A stretch of DNA of 64,000 nucleotides from Pseudomonadales bacterium (lineage in GTDB: Bacteria; Pseudomonadota; Gammaproteobacteria; Pseudomonadales; Ketobacteraceae): assembly GCA_020062665.1 (NCBI GenBank), contig JAGUVW010000023.1:62001-126000 (forward strand), given 5' to 3'. The notes below the pieces were generated by a model. The model had not been told where the DNA came from and did no database searches. It saw only the letters and a program-made list of their open reading frames with translations. Positions 25,759 to 34,526 of the stretch are shown here, in pieces. How positions within the stretch are numbered: the first letter of the stretch is position 1; each line of letters opens with the position of its first letter. The position numbers were made by a program, and so were the translations under genes.

Positions 25759-28680
25759 TCAGCCCAGGACCTTGCCCCAGATTTCCCGCACCCGCCGCCG
25801 TTCGGTGGTGAACTGGTCGCCACTCACCTTCGAGGGGGCATTCTGCAGGGCGCGGCGGTGGGATTCGCTGCGCAGTTGCAGGTAGGCGTTCTGCAGGTCG
25901 GTGGCCTCATCTACCGTCAGCAGGCCGGCGTCGCGGGCCTCGTCGAAGATGCGCATGTTGTCGGTCCACTTGGCCAGCAGGGGCTTTTCAGCGCTCCAGC
26001 GCAGGGCCAGGAACTGGGCCAGGAATTCGATATCGACGATGCCGCCGGGATCCTGTTTCAGGTCGAATTCCTTGTCGACGGTCAGCAGGCTCTCATCCAG
26101 CTCGGCAACATTTTTGTAAGTGCTCAGATTGGCGAGCATTTTCGCCCGCATGTCGCGTACGTCGGCGGCCAGTTTGGCAGGATCGCGGGGCTTGGCCAGG
26201 ATGGCGTGACGCTCGGCCTCGAACTTGACTTTCAGGCGCGGACAGCCCGCCACCACTCGCGCGCGTACCAGGGCCTGATGTTCCCAGGTCCAGGCTTCTT
26301 CCTCCTGATAATTTTTGAAAGCATTCAGCGAGCTGACCAGCAAACCGGAATTGCCGGAGGGACGCAGACGCATGTCCACTTCGTACAGTTCGCCGGAAGC
26401 CATGCGGGTGGTGAGGATGTGGATGATGCGCTGGCCCAGGCGGGCGAAGAAGACGTTGTTGTCGAGGGGGCTGCTGCCGTCGGTTTCCAGCGCCGGATGG
26501 GCGTCGTGGAGGAAGACCAGATCCAGGTCGGAGCTGTAGCTGAGTTCCAGCCCGCCTACCTTGCCGTAGCCGACGATGATGAAATCGGGGTCGCAGGGCA
26601 CGCCGGGTTCCCGCTGGGGCCGGCCGAATTTTTCCGTCATCTGGCGCCAGGCCAGTTCGAAAACCGTCTGCAGCATGGCTTCGGCAAGCCAGGTCAGGTA
26701 GTCGCTCACCTTCATCAGCGGCAGTGTGCCGGCCAGTTCCGACGCCGCCACCCGCAGCACGTGCGCATTCTTGAACTGGCGCAGGGTGTCCATCTGCCGT
26801 TCCAGATCGTCTTCCGGCACCCGCAGCATGAACTGGCGCAGTTCGTTCTGCAGTACATCCACGGTGAGGGGTTTCAGCAAGGTAGCTTCGTTGAGCAGCT
26901 GGTCGAGCAGCACCGGGTAGCGACACATGGTGTCCGCCACCCAGGGACTGGCGTTGAACAGCATGGCCAGGCGATGCAACGAGCGCGGATTTTCCACCAG
27001 CAGTGCGATGTAGGCGGAACGGCGCCGCACCGCTTCCACCAGGCGCAGCACCCGTTGCAACGCGAGATCCGGATTGTCCTGCCGGGCGCAGGCGTTGATC
27101 AGCAGTGGCATCAGTTTGTCGAGCCGCTCCCGCGCCACCGCCTGCAGATGGGTGACCTGCTTGCTGGATTTCATTTCGCTGAGCAGGCGCCAGGTGTCCG
27201 CCGGATCGCGATATCCCAGCTCAGTCAGATCCTGCACGCCGTCTTCTTGCGTTTCCGTCTGCATCCACAGATTTACCGCCTGATCCCGCACCTGTTCCTG
27301 CTCTTCCTTGTTGGAATCGGCGATCAGATTGGCGAAGTGGGTGCGCACGCGGTTGCGGGCATTTTCCAGCGCGGTGTAGAAGGATTCCCAATCGCTGAAA
27401 CCCAGACCGAAAGCGATGCGCAGGCGGTTGAAATCATCGCCGGGCAGCAGCTGGGTCTGGCGATCCTGCAGGGCCTGGATGCGGTGTTCGATATTGCGCA
27501 GGAAGATGTAGTCGGCGCGCAATTCCTTCACGATGGCATCCGGCAATAATTCCAGATCGCGGATCACGTTGAGCACCGTCAGCAGATTGCGCTGCTGCAG
27601 ATCGGTTTCCTGGCCGCCGCGAATCAGCTGGAATACTTGCGCGATGAATTCGATTTCGCGAATGCCACCGGCGCCGGTTTTCACATTGTCTTCCTTGCCT
27701 CGGCGCAGCACTTCCTGGTTGATCAGGTTTTTCAGTTCACGCAGGGATTCGATCACGCCGAAATCCACATAGCGGCGATAGATGAACGGGCGCAACGCGG
27801 TGAGCAGGCGCGCGCCGTCGCCGTTGTCGCTGCCGATGTCACGGGCCTTGATCATGGCGTAGCGTTCCCACTCGCGGCCCTGCTCTTCGTAATAGTTTTC
27901 CATGGCGGAAAAACTCATGGCGAGAGGGCCGCTGGCGCCAAACGGACGCAGGCGCATGTCGACGCGGAACACGAAACCTTCCGCTGTGTTTTCGTCGAGC
28001 AGCTTGATCAGGCGCTGGCCCAGGCGCAGAAAAAATTCCCGGTGATCCACCGAGCGGGGGCCACCCTGGGTTTCGCCTTCGTGGGCGTAGGCGAAAATCA
28101 GGTCGATGTCAGAGGACAGATTCAACTCCAGCGCGCCCAGCTTGCCCATGCCCAGCACCACCAGCGGCATCGGCTGACCGCTGTTTTTGTACAGCGGTGT
28201 GCCGGACAGGGCGGTCTGCACTCCATAGGCTTTCTGCAGCGCGTGATCAATGCAGGCATCGGCAAAGCGCGACAGATCGAGCGCGGTTTCCTGAAACGCC
28301 GCCAGCCCGGTGGTGTCGCGCCAGATGATGCGGATCATTTCACGACGACGGATCTGGCGCAGGGTTTGCGACAGCAGGTTTTCATCGGCGATGGACGCCA
28401 GAGCGTCGCGCAGGCGGGTGTCGTATTCGGATGCGGAGAAACTGCGGGTCAGTTCGCCGCTGCTGAGCAGATCTGCCAGCAACTGCGGATAGCGCTGCAG
28501 CTGCTTGGCCACGTAATCGCTGGCGGTGAGCACCTGCACCAGTTGTTGTTGCTGGCCGGCGTCCAGGATCAGCGTGATCTGCTGTTCCTGCAACGCATCC
28601 GCCAGCAGCGCTCGCTGTTGTTCAACATGGGCGCGCAAGGGTTCGGGCAGGGCGTGAATCAGTTCGGGCGTAACAGGCAT
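25759..28680 (-). CDS. glnE: Bifunctional glutamine synthetase adenylyltransferase/deadenylase
   Basis: GlnE (973 residues) adenylylates glutamine synthetase when nitrogen is plentiful and removes AMP by phosphorolysis under limitation, under PII control. It consists of two nucleotidyltransferase domains. The N-terminal deadenylase half carries GMGKLGALELNLSSDIDLIF, and the C-terminal adenylyltransferase half carries GYGKVGGLELSYSSDLDLVF, both with the GxS(S)DxDL metal site. A helical linker lies between, and length is as expected. The frame begins with TTG at 28686; I use the ATG at 28680. It stands between ilvE and a membrane protein gene on the minus strand. Confidence 0.97.
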   Translation of the reverse strand: MPVTPELIHALPEPLRAHVEQQRALLADALQEQQITLILDAGQQQQLVQVLTASDYVAKQLQRYPQLLADLLSSGELTRSFSASEYDTRLRDALASIADENLLSQTLRQIRRREMIRIIWRDTTGLAAFQETALDLSRFADACIDHALQKAYGVQTALSGTPLYKNSGQPMPLVVLGMGKLGALELNLSSDIDLIFAYAHEGETQGGPRSVDHREFFLRLGQRLIKLLDENTAEGFVFRVDMRLRPFGASGPLAMSFSAMENYYEEQGREWERYAMIKARDIGSDNGDGARLLTALRPFIYRRYVDFGVIESLRELKNLINQEVLRRGKEDNVKTGAGGIREIEFIAQVFQLIRGGQETDLQQRNLLTVLNVIRDLELLPDAIVKELRADYIFLRNIEHRIQALQDRQTQLLPGDDFNRLRIAFGLGFSDWESFYTALENARNRVRTHFANLIADSNKEEQEQVRDQAVNLWMQTETQEDGVQDLTELGYRDPADTWRLLSEMKSSKQVTHLQAVARERLDKLMPLLINACARQDNPDLALQRVLRLVEAVRRRSAYIALLVENPRSLHRLAMLFNASPWVADTMCRYPVLLDQLLNEATLLKPLTVDVLQNELRQFMLRVPEDDLERQMDTLRQFKNAHVLRVAASELAGTLPLMKVSDYLTWLAEAMLQTVFELAWRQMTEKFGRPQREPGVPCDPDFIIVGYGKVGGLELSYSSDLDLVFLHDAHPALETDGSSPLDNNVFFARLGQRIIHILTTRMASGELYEVDMRLRPSGNSGLLVSSLNAFKNYQEEEAWTWEHQALVRARVVAGCPRLKVKFEAERHAILAKPRDPAKLAADVRDMRAKMLANLSTYKNVAELDESLLTVDKEFDLKQDPGGIVDIEFLAQFLALRWSAEKPLLAKWTDNMRIFDEARDAGLLTVDEATDLQNAYLQLRSESHRRALQNAPSKVSGDQFTTERRRVREIWGKVLG

Positions 28681-28767
28681 GGGCAAAGCGTTTCCGTGCA
28701 GGGCGATGTTTTCATTCTACCCGAAGCGGAAAAACTTCTCTGACGCCGGACAACGGAAAGGCCGGAA

Positions 28768-30528
28768 TCAGCCGGCGCGGCAGCTCGCACTGTCGAGCTT
28801 CAGCAGCACGGACTGGCCCCGCTCCGGCAGCTGGCATTCCGTCACCTTGCCGTTGTTCCACAGATAGAAACGGTAGGCGTCGGAGTCGAAGGCCTGGGCG
28901 AACTGGAAACGAGCGCGGGTGGGCACGCCGTTGCGTTCTTCCATCACCGTGATGATCACGCCGGGCAGACGCAGGGAATCGCCTTCGGCCAGCGGTGATT
29001 GCGGGCCGCGCAGCAGGCCTTCCTGCACCGGGTCGTACAGGCCTTTGTCGCTGGCCAGATCGAACGCTCGGGTGTTGAGCACGGTCAGCGTCAGTGGCCG
29101 GGTGCCCGACGCCAGCAGCCAGGTTTTGGCCGCCACCGGCAGGCCATGGTAGGCGCGGGCGCCATTGATGTAACCCCCGGCGCTGGACAGGGGCGGATTG
29201 ATCAGCACCGGCGTGGTGCCATTGGGATTTTCCGGCAATTCCCAGGACAGGGCGCCACTGGTAATCCAGGAATCCCCCGCCAGTCGCACCGAGTAGGCTT
29301 CCACCGGCAGCAGCAGGGCCGACAGCCCCACCTTCAGCACAATGATCAGACCGGCCACAACCGCAATCAGTTGCTTGAGCCCCGCGCCCTGAGCCAGCTG
29401 TCCATCACGCCAGGCCTGCAGCCACAATCCCAGAAAGCCTGCCACACCCACACTGGTCGCCAGCAGCAGACGGCTGTGGGAAATCGTGCTGGCAATCGGC
29501 AGCAGACACAGCAGCGCACCTGCCAGCCAGAAGCGTGCCCGCCGATCCTGCCGCAGCAACGGCCAGGCCAGCGCCATCAGCAGCACAAACAGCCCCAGAT
29601 AGACCCAGATGCGACCGTCCGGCAGGGCCGAACCCAGTTCCGGCGGCAGCGAGAAAAACACCCCCGCCAGCAGATCGAGGCCCCGCTGCGCCAGACTCTG
29701 CAGGAACAGCCCCGGCGTGGCCAGCGGATCGATGTAATGGCCCGAGCCCTGGGCACCATACCCCAGCATGCCCCGCACCCCCAGCCAGATGGCACCGGCC
29801 AGGGCATAGGGCAGAATCGACACGATGCGATCGAACCAGCGCCCGCGATCCATGAACAGGCCATAGGCCAGGATGTAGAGCCCGGTGCTCACCGCCATTT
29901 CGCCGCACAGCAATCCCGCCACGAACAGCAGCACCGCCCGCAGATCCAGAATGCCGCGCGCCTGCTCCCGCCACTGGTGATGACAATGCAGGGTGAGCGC
30001 CAGAAAAATCCCCGCCAGCAGCGCGTTGCGGTTGGCCAGCCAGCCCGCCGGCATGCCGTGACCATAGAACAGGCCGAACAGCAGCACCGACCACCACAGC
30101 GCCCGCCCCTGCCCCTGCCCCTGCACCGCCGCCAGCAGGCGAAACGTGCACAGCAGCAGAATGGAAAAGTACAGCAGACTGTGCACGTGCATCAGCCAGG
30201 GCAGCGACGGCCACAGGCTGTAATCGATGCCGTGGGTGAATTCGGTGAGGGGGCGCCAGAAGGCGTATTTCACTTCCGGATGGGTCCACCAGGGCAGCAG
30301 GCCCAGGTTGGTCAGATCCAGCACCCGGCCCGGATCACCATCCAGAAACGAGAACAGGCCGTAGAGGCTGGCGGGGCTGTTGGTGACCAGAATGGGATTC
30401 TGCTCGGTGACCAGTCCCCAGTGAAAATAATCGTCCAGCTGCAGCCCCACCCACAGCGACGGCGCGCACAGCAGCAGCGCCATCCCCAGCACCCAGTAAC
30501 AGTAGCGGGGCAACGTCACGGCGGTCAT
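28768..30528 (-). CDS. Polytopic membrane protein, putative GT-C glycosyltransferase
   Basis: This 586-residue protein has about 11-12 hydrophobic segments in the first 420 residues and a soluble, probably periplasmic C-terminal domain of roughly 150 residues. After the first helix comes VGLQLDDYFHW, the acidic DD motif typical of GT-C enzymes that use polyprenyl-phosphate sugars. GWLANRNALLAG follows in the fourth or fifth segment, a pattern shared with TMTC-like proteins. It begins 4 bases after the acyltransferase gene ends, so the two are probably one transcription unit that glycosylates or acylates a surface glycan or protein. No precise family function is assigned. Confidence 0.7.
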   Translation of the reverse strand: MTAVTLPRYCYWVLGMALLLCAPSLWVGLQLDDYFHWGLVTEQNPILVTNSPASLYGLFSFLDGDPGRVLDLTNLGLLPWWTHPEVKYAFWRPLTEFTHGIDYSLWPSLPWLMHVHSLLYFSILLLCTFRLLAAVQGQGQGRALWWSVLLFGLFYGHGMPAGWLANRNALLAGIFLALTLHCHHQWREQARGILDLRAVLLFVAGLLCGEMAVSTGLYILAYGLFMDRGRWFDRIVSILPYALAGAIWLGVRGMLGYGAQGSGHYIDPLATPGLFLQSLAQRGLDLLAGVFFSLPPELGSALPDGRIWVYLGLFVLLMALAWPLLRQDRRARFWLAGALLCLLPIASTISHSRLLLATSVGVAGFLGLWLQAWRDGQLAQGAGLKQLIAVVAGLIIVLKVGLSALLLPVEAYSVRLAGDSWITSGALSWELPENPNGTTPVLINPPLSSAGGYINGARAYHGLPVAAKTWLLASGTRPLTLTVLNTRAFDLASDKGLYDPVQEGLLRGPQSPLAEGDSLRLPGVIITVMEERNGVPTRARFQFAQAFDSDAYRFYLWNNGKVTECQLPERGQSVLLKLDSASCRAG

Positions 30529-30532
30529 GACT

Positions 30533-31813
30533 TCACTTCCGCAGATTCATGATGGGGCGTTCCACCAGCAGGTAGATGATCACGGCGCCCAGAATGGTCA
30601 ACCCGGTGCTGTAGAGCGTGATGATGCACATGGCCTCCCAGTGGGTGTAGTCGTAACGCTCGGGATATTTCTGCATGGCATTGATGCCCAGCGACACCAT
30701 GGCCACGATGGGCAGCACATGCAGCAGGTACATCGAATAGGATAGCTGGGCCAGCGGATACCAGAAGCGGTTGGCAAAGATCAGATTCAGCACCTGGCTC
30801 ATGTAGCTCTTTTCCACGCACAGCAGGATCAGGTAAGTGAGCGCGCCGGAAAACAGATTGCGGCTGAAGGTCTGATACAGAATATTGCCCCAGTAGTAAT
30901 CATCGAACTGCCGCGACAGCACCGGCGTCATCATCAGCACCACGATGACCGCCAGACTCAGCCAGCCCAGCGCATGGCCCAGCGGCGTGCTCATGAAACG
31001 CTTGGTGGCGGCCTCGTGATGAAAGTAATAGAACGCCCCCAGACAGCCGCACAGCAACGCGCCGTAGCGGGTGTAAAGGTTGTCGTACAGCACACTGAAA
31101 TGATGGGCATGAAAATCCGGATCCATCACGATATGGCTGCCGGGCCGGCTGCGAATCTGTTCATCCCCCATGATCACCGCGAACGTGATCACGAACGACA
31201 ATCCCAGCATGCCCCACAGCCAGCGCTCGGGATTGCGGAACTTCATCACGAATACCAGCAGCAGCGGATACAGCAGATAAAACTGTTCTTCGATGGCCAG
31301 GGTCCAGGTCCAGTTCATGGCCTGTTCCTTGTACGGCAGGAAGTTGTTCACGTAGAGGATGTTGGCCCACAGATTATCGATTTTCAGGTGCTCGCGAGCC
31401 TCCGGCCCCATGGTGGAATAGCCCAGCCACACATAGATGCCGATCGCCAGCCAGTACGCCGGGCTCAGGCGCAGAAAGCGGCGTGAGTAGAAATTCCACA
31501 TCTGGATCTTGCCGTCGCGATCGATCTGGCGCAGCAGGATGCCGCTGATCAGAAAGCCGCTGATGACGAAGAAAATATCCACGCTCTTGTCGGCATTCCA
31601 CGCCCACGACCACCACAGCCCGCCCTCTTCGATCATGTCGATCATGGTGATATCCGGGTGGCTGTTGGTGTAGATGGCAAAGGTGTGGAACACCATGATC
31701 ATCAGCATCGACAGCGCACGAAAGCCGTCGAGCACCGGGAAATTGCCAGGCGGGCGGACAAACAGCTGCTTGATATTGCGGACAGGCGAGAACGCCGACA
31801 ACAGGGAACTCAT
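30533..31813 (-). CDS. Acyltransferase 3 family membrane protein
   Basis: This 426-residue integral membrane protein of the OafA/NodX/acyltransferase-3 family has about ten transmembrane helices. The N-terminal region contains PVLDGFRALSMLMIMVFH, where the arginine and histidine are the conserved catalytic pair. IFFVISGFLISG and RRFLRLSPAYWL follow, as usual. Members transfer acetyl or other acyl groups onto sugars of O-antigen, capsule or peptidoglycan. The open frame extends to a TTG at 31897, but the ATG at 31813 gives the normal N-terminal length; its Shine-Dalgarno sequence is weak. It is upstream of the GT-C-like gene with a four-base gap. Confidence 0.88.
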   Translation of the reverse strand: MSSLLSAFSPVRNIKQLFVRPPGNFPVLDGFRALSMLMIMVFHTFAIYTNSHPDITMIDMIEEGGLWWSWAWNADKSVDIFFVISGFLISGILLRQIDRDGKIQMWNFYSRRFLRLSPAYWLAIGIYVWLGYSTMGPEAREHLKIDNLWANILYVNNFLPYKEQAMNWTWTLAIEEQFYLLYPLLLVFVMKFRNPERWLWGMLGLSFVITFAVIMGDEQIRSRPGSHIVMDPDFHAHHFSVLYDNLYTRYGALLCGCLGAFYYFHHEAATKRFMSTPLGHALGWLSLAVIVVLMMTPVLSRQFDDYYWGNILYQTFSRNLFSGALTYLILLCVEKSYMSQVLNLIFANRFWYPLAQLSYSMYLLHVLPIVAMVSLGINAMQKYPERYDYTHWEAMCIITLYSTGLTILGAVIIYLLVERPIMNLRK

Positions 31814-31973
31814 GGGAATGCCACTTTGGATGATTGTTATTGTTGTTGGAGCAGGCGAGGTGTGCAGCCCGTAAATATGCGATGCGTTTTTGTACAATTC
31901 CGCATTCTAACAACGGGTGATGACCTTTTGGAACGTTCTAACCAGGAAAAAATCGGCCGTTGTGACCGATCTA

Positions 31974-33776
31974 TCACGACAGGCCGGAAATGGCCGGCGC
32001 CACCCGCAGCACTTCCTCGGGGGTGGTGAGACCCGCCGCCACCTTGTGGGCACCGGACAGGCGCAGGGTGCGCATACCTTCCTTCAGGGCCTGCTTGCGG
32101 ATGGTGTTGAGTTCTGCCGAATGGCTGATCATGTCCTTCAATTCCTGGGACAGTACCATGATTTCGTAGATGCCGACCCGGCCCATGTAGCCGGTCTTGC
32201 GGCATTCCAGGCAGCCTACCGGCATCTTTACCTTGTCGGGCAGCTTGCCCTTGAAGGGGCTGATCAGGGTTTCCCAGGCGTCCGGATCGATGTGGGTGTC
32301 ACGCTTGCAGTGGGGGCACAGGGTACGCACCAGACGCTGGGCCATCACCCCCAGCAAGGTGGCGGAAATCAGATAGGGCGCCACCCCCAGATCCATCAGA
32401 CGCACCACAGCGGAGGGCGCATCGTTGGTGTGCAGGGTGGAAATCACCAGATGCCCGGTGAGCGCCGCCTGGATCGCCATGTTGGCGGTTTCCAGATCAC
32501 GGATCTCGCCCACCATGATGATGTCCGGATCCTGCCGCAGCAGCGCCCGCACGCCGTCGGCAAAACCCAGGTCAATGTTGTCCATCACCTGCATCTGGTT
32601 GAAGGAGGGCTCCACCATCTCGATGGGATCTTCAATGGTGCAGACGTTCACTTCGCGGGTGGCCAGCTGCTTGAGGGTGGAATAGAGCGTGGTGGTCTTG
32701 CCCGAGCCGGTGGGGCCGGTGACCAGCACGATGCCGTTGGGCTGGCTCACCATGTTCTGCCACTTTTCGTAATCCTCGTCGGTGAGGCCCATCTGGGCGG
32801 CGCTGCGCACCAGCACTTCCGGGTCGAAAATCCGCATCACCATCTTTTCGCCGAACGCCGTGGGCAGGGTGGACAAACGCAGTTCCACCTCCATCCCCTC
32901 GCCGCCCTTGGTTTTCAGGCGACCATCCTGGGGCCGGCGCTTTTCCGCCACATCCATGCGGCCCAGGATCTTGATGCGGCTGGTGACGGCGGCCAGCACG
33001 GCGGCGGGCAGCTCGTAGACATCGTGCAGCACGCCATCGATGCGGAAGCGGATATTGCCGGTGTCCCGGCGCGGTTCCAGATGAATATCGCTGGCGCGCT
33101 GGTCGAAGGCGTACTGTAGCAGCCAGTCCACGATCTTGACGATGTGCTGGTCGTTGGCGTCCGGTGAAGTCAGTTCGCCCAGCTGCAGCAGCTGCTCGAA
33201 ATTGGTGACGTTGGACAGCCCGGAGTCCTTGCCCGCCGCGCCCTTCACCGAGCGGGCCAGGTTGTAGAATTCCAGGGTGAAGCGCTTCAGATCCGCCGGA
33301 TTGACGATCACCCGCTTGATCTTCTTGCCGCGCAGGGTCTGTTCCAGGCCATGCTCCCAGTCGGACAGGAAGGGCTGGCCGCTGGCGATGGTGACGGTGT
33401 CCTTGTCCACCGCCACGGCCAGGATCTCGTGCCGTTCGGCGAAGTTGAACGACATGATGGACGTGATGGCAGTGACATCCACCTTGAGCGGATCGATGTG
33501 GTACTGGGGCTGGCCGGAGCGCTTGGACAACCAGTCGGTGAGTTTGTCCAGGGTCAGCTTGTGCTGTTCATCCTGCTGGTCGGTGAGGTTGAACTTGGCC
33601 ACGAACTGCAGGGGATTCCAGTTGAGCTCGGCCTTTTCCCGACGCTGGCCGGCGACGAAATTCACGTCGCGTTCGCTGATGCGACCGTCTTCCAGCAGGC
33701 CATCCAGCACCCAGCGCACGTCGATGCGGATGCTGGGTTGCAGGAAGTTGGCTTTTCCGGGCTTGGCGTTGGACAC
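31974..33776 (-). CDS. GspE/PilB-type secretion ATPase (solitary)
   Basis: This 600-residue traffic ATPase has an N-terminal T2SSE_N-like region (up to about 190) and a C-terminal hexamerising motor. Walker A is GPTGSGKTTT near 350, the Asp box is TIEDPIE, Walker B is DPDIIMVGEIRD, and the His box is ALTGHLVISTLHTND. A four-cysteine zinc site follows (CPHC near 493 and CLEC near 520), as in GspE and PilB. No pseudopilin, platform or secretin gene is nearby, so its machine is elsewhere or it acts alone. The start codon is GTG at 33776 without a clear Shine-Dalgarno sequence. Whether it serves type II secretion, type IV pili or MSHA-like pili is open. Confidence 0.85.
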   Translation of the reverse strand: MSNAKPGKANFLQPSIRIDVRWVLDGLLEDGRISERDVNFVAGQRREKAELNWNPLQFVAKFNLTDQQDEQHKLTLDKLTDWLSKRSGQPQYHIDPLKVDVTAITSIMSFNFAERHEILAVAVDKDTVTIASGQPFLSDWEHGLEQTLRGKKIKRVIVNPADLKRFTLEFYNLARSVKGAAGKDSGLSNVTNFEQLLQLGELTSPDANDQHIVKIVDWLLQYAFDQRASDIHLEPRRDTGNIRFRIDGVLHDVYELPAAVLAAVTSRIKILGRMDVAEKRRPQDGRLKTKGGEGMEVELRLSTLPTAFGEKMVMRIFDPEVLVRSAAQMGLTDEDYEKWQNMVSQPNGIVLVTGPTGSGKTTTLYSTLKQLATREVNVCTIEDPIEMVEPSFNQMQVMDNIDLGFADGVRALLRQDPDIIMVGEIRDLETANMAIQAALTGHLVISTLHTNDAPSAVVRLMDLGVAPYLISATLLGVMAQRLVRTLCPHCKRDTHIDPDAWETLISPFKGKLPDKVKMPVGCLECRKTGYMGRVGIYEIMVLSQELKDMISHSAELNTIRKQALKEGMRTLRLSGAHKVAAGLTTPEEVLRVAPAISGLS

Positions 33777-33934
33777 GACGGGCGGGTTCTCGCTGGCAAA
33801 GGGACCTGAAAATCAATTGTAGTCTCAAGCCTTTACCCTAACCAAATCAGCCCTGCCAAATCGTGACCGGGGCCGTAAAATCCGGTATTGTTCGCGCGTT
33901 TCTACCCCTTTTCGAACCGTAGTGAGTGGTTGTC

Positions 33935-34465
33935 ATGGAATCCATCATCGAGAAAATCCTGTACGCCAGCCGCTGGCTGATGGCGCCGGTCTACCTGGGC
34001 CTGAGCCTGTTGCTGCTGGCGCTGGCCGTGAAATTCTTCCAGGAGCTGGCCCACCTGGCCTTCCTGCTGCCGTCCATGAAGGAGCAGGATCTTATCCTGT
34101 TCATGCTGACCATGATCGACCTGACCCTGGTGGGCAGCCTGATCGTGATGGTGATGTTCTCGGGTTACGAGAATTTCGTGTCCCAGATCGACATCAAGGC
34201 CGGTGGCGAGAAGCTGTCCTGGCTGGGCAAGATGGATTCCGGCTCGCTGAAGCTGAAGCTGTCATCGTCGATCGTGGCGATCTCGGCGATTCATCTGCTG
34301 AAGACGTATATGGACTTCAAACCGACCGCCGCCGACAGCCCCGAGGAAACCAAGCTGATGTGGCTGCTGATCGTGCATATGGGATTTGTGGTGTCGACCC
34401 TGCTCATGGCGGTGATGGACAAGATCGAACGCCAGACCAAAATCATGGCCAAAGACTGCGCCTGA
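33935..34465 (+). CDS. yqhA: UPF0114 family membrane protein YqhA
   Basis: This 176-residue protein matches E. coli YqhA closely across its length: [18 protein letters not shown] at the start, [29 protein letters not shown] in the middle, and [16 protein letters not shown]. It has four transmembrane helices and no known function. The open frame begins with GTG at 33926, but the ATG at 33935 matches the family N terminus (MESIIEK) and has GAGTGG nearby. It is divergent from the secretion ATPase (158-base gap, no clear promoter seen) and ends before a strong bidirectional terminator shared with the convergent EF-hand gene. Confidence 0.92.
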   Translation: MESIIEKILYASRWLMAPVYLGLSLLLLALAVKFFQELAHLAFLLPSMKEQDLILFMLTMIDLTLVGSLIVMVMFSGYENFVSQIDIKAGGEKLSWLGKMDSGSLKLKLSSSIVAISAIHLLKTYMDFKPTAADSPEETKLMWLLIVHMGFVVSTLLMAVMDKIERQTKIMAKDCA

Positions 34466-34489
34466 GTATCGCGTCTGAACACACGGCAA

Positions 34490-34522
34490 GGTGAGCCCCG
34501 GCTGCCGGGTGCTCACCTTTTT
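34490..34522 (+). terminator. Intrinsic terminator between yqhA and the EF-hand gene
   Basis: GGTGAGC (34490-34496) pairs with GCTCACC (34511-34517), and the inner CCCGG (34497-34501) pairs with CCGGG (34505-34509) around a CTG loop, leaving one unpaired T. TTTTT follows at 34518-34522. This is a textbook rho-independent terminator for yqhA. It lies 25 bases after the yqhA stop and 4 bases before the convergent gene's stop. Confidence 0.92.
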
Positions 34523-34526
34523 CGTA

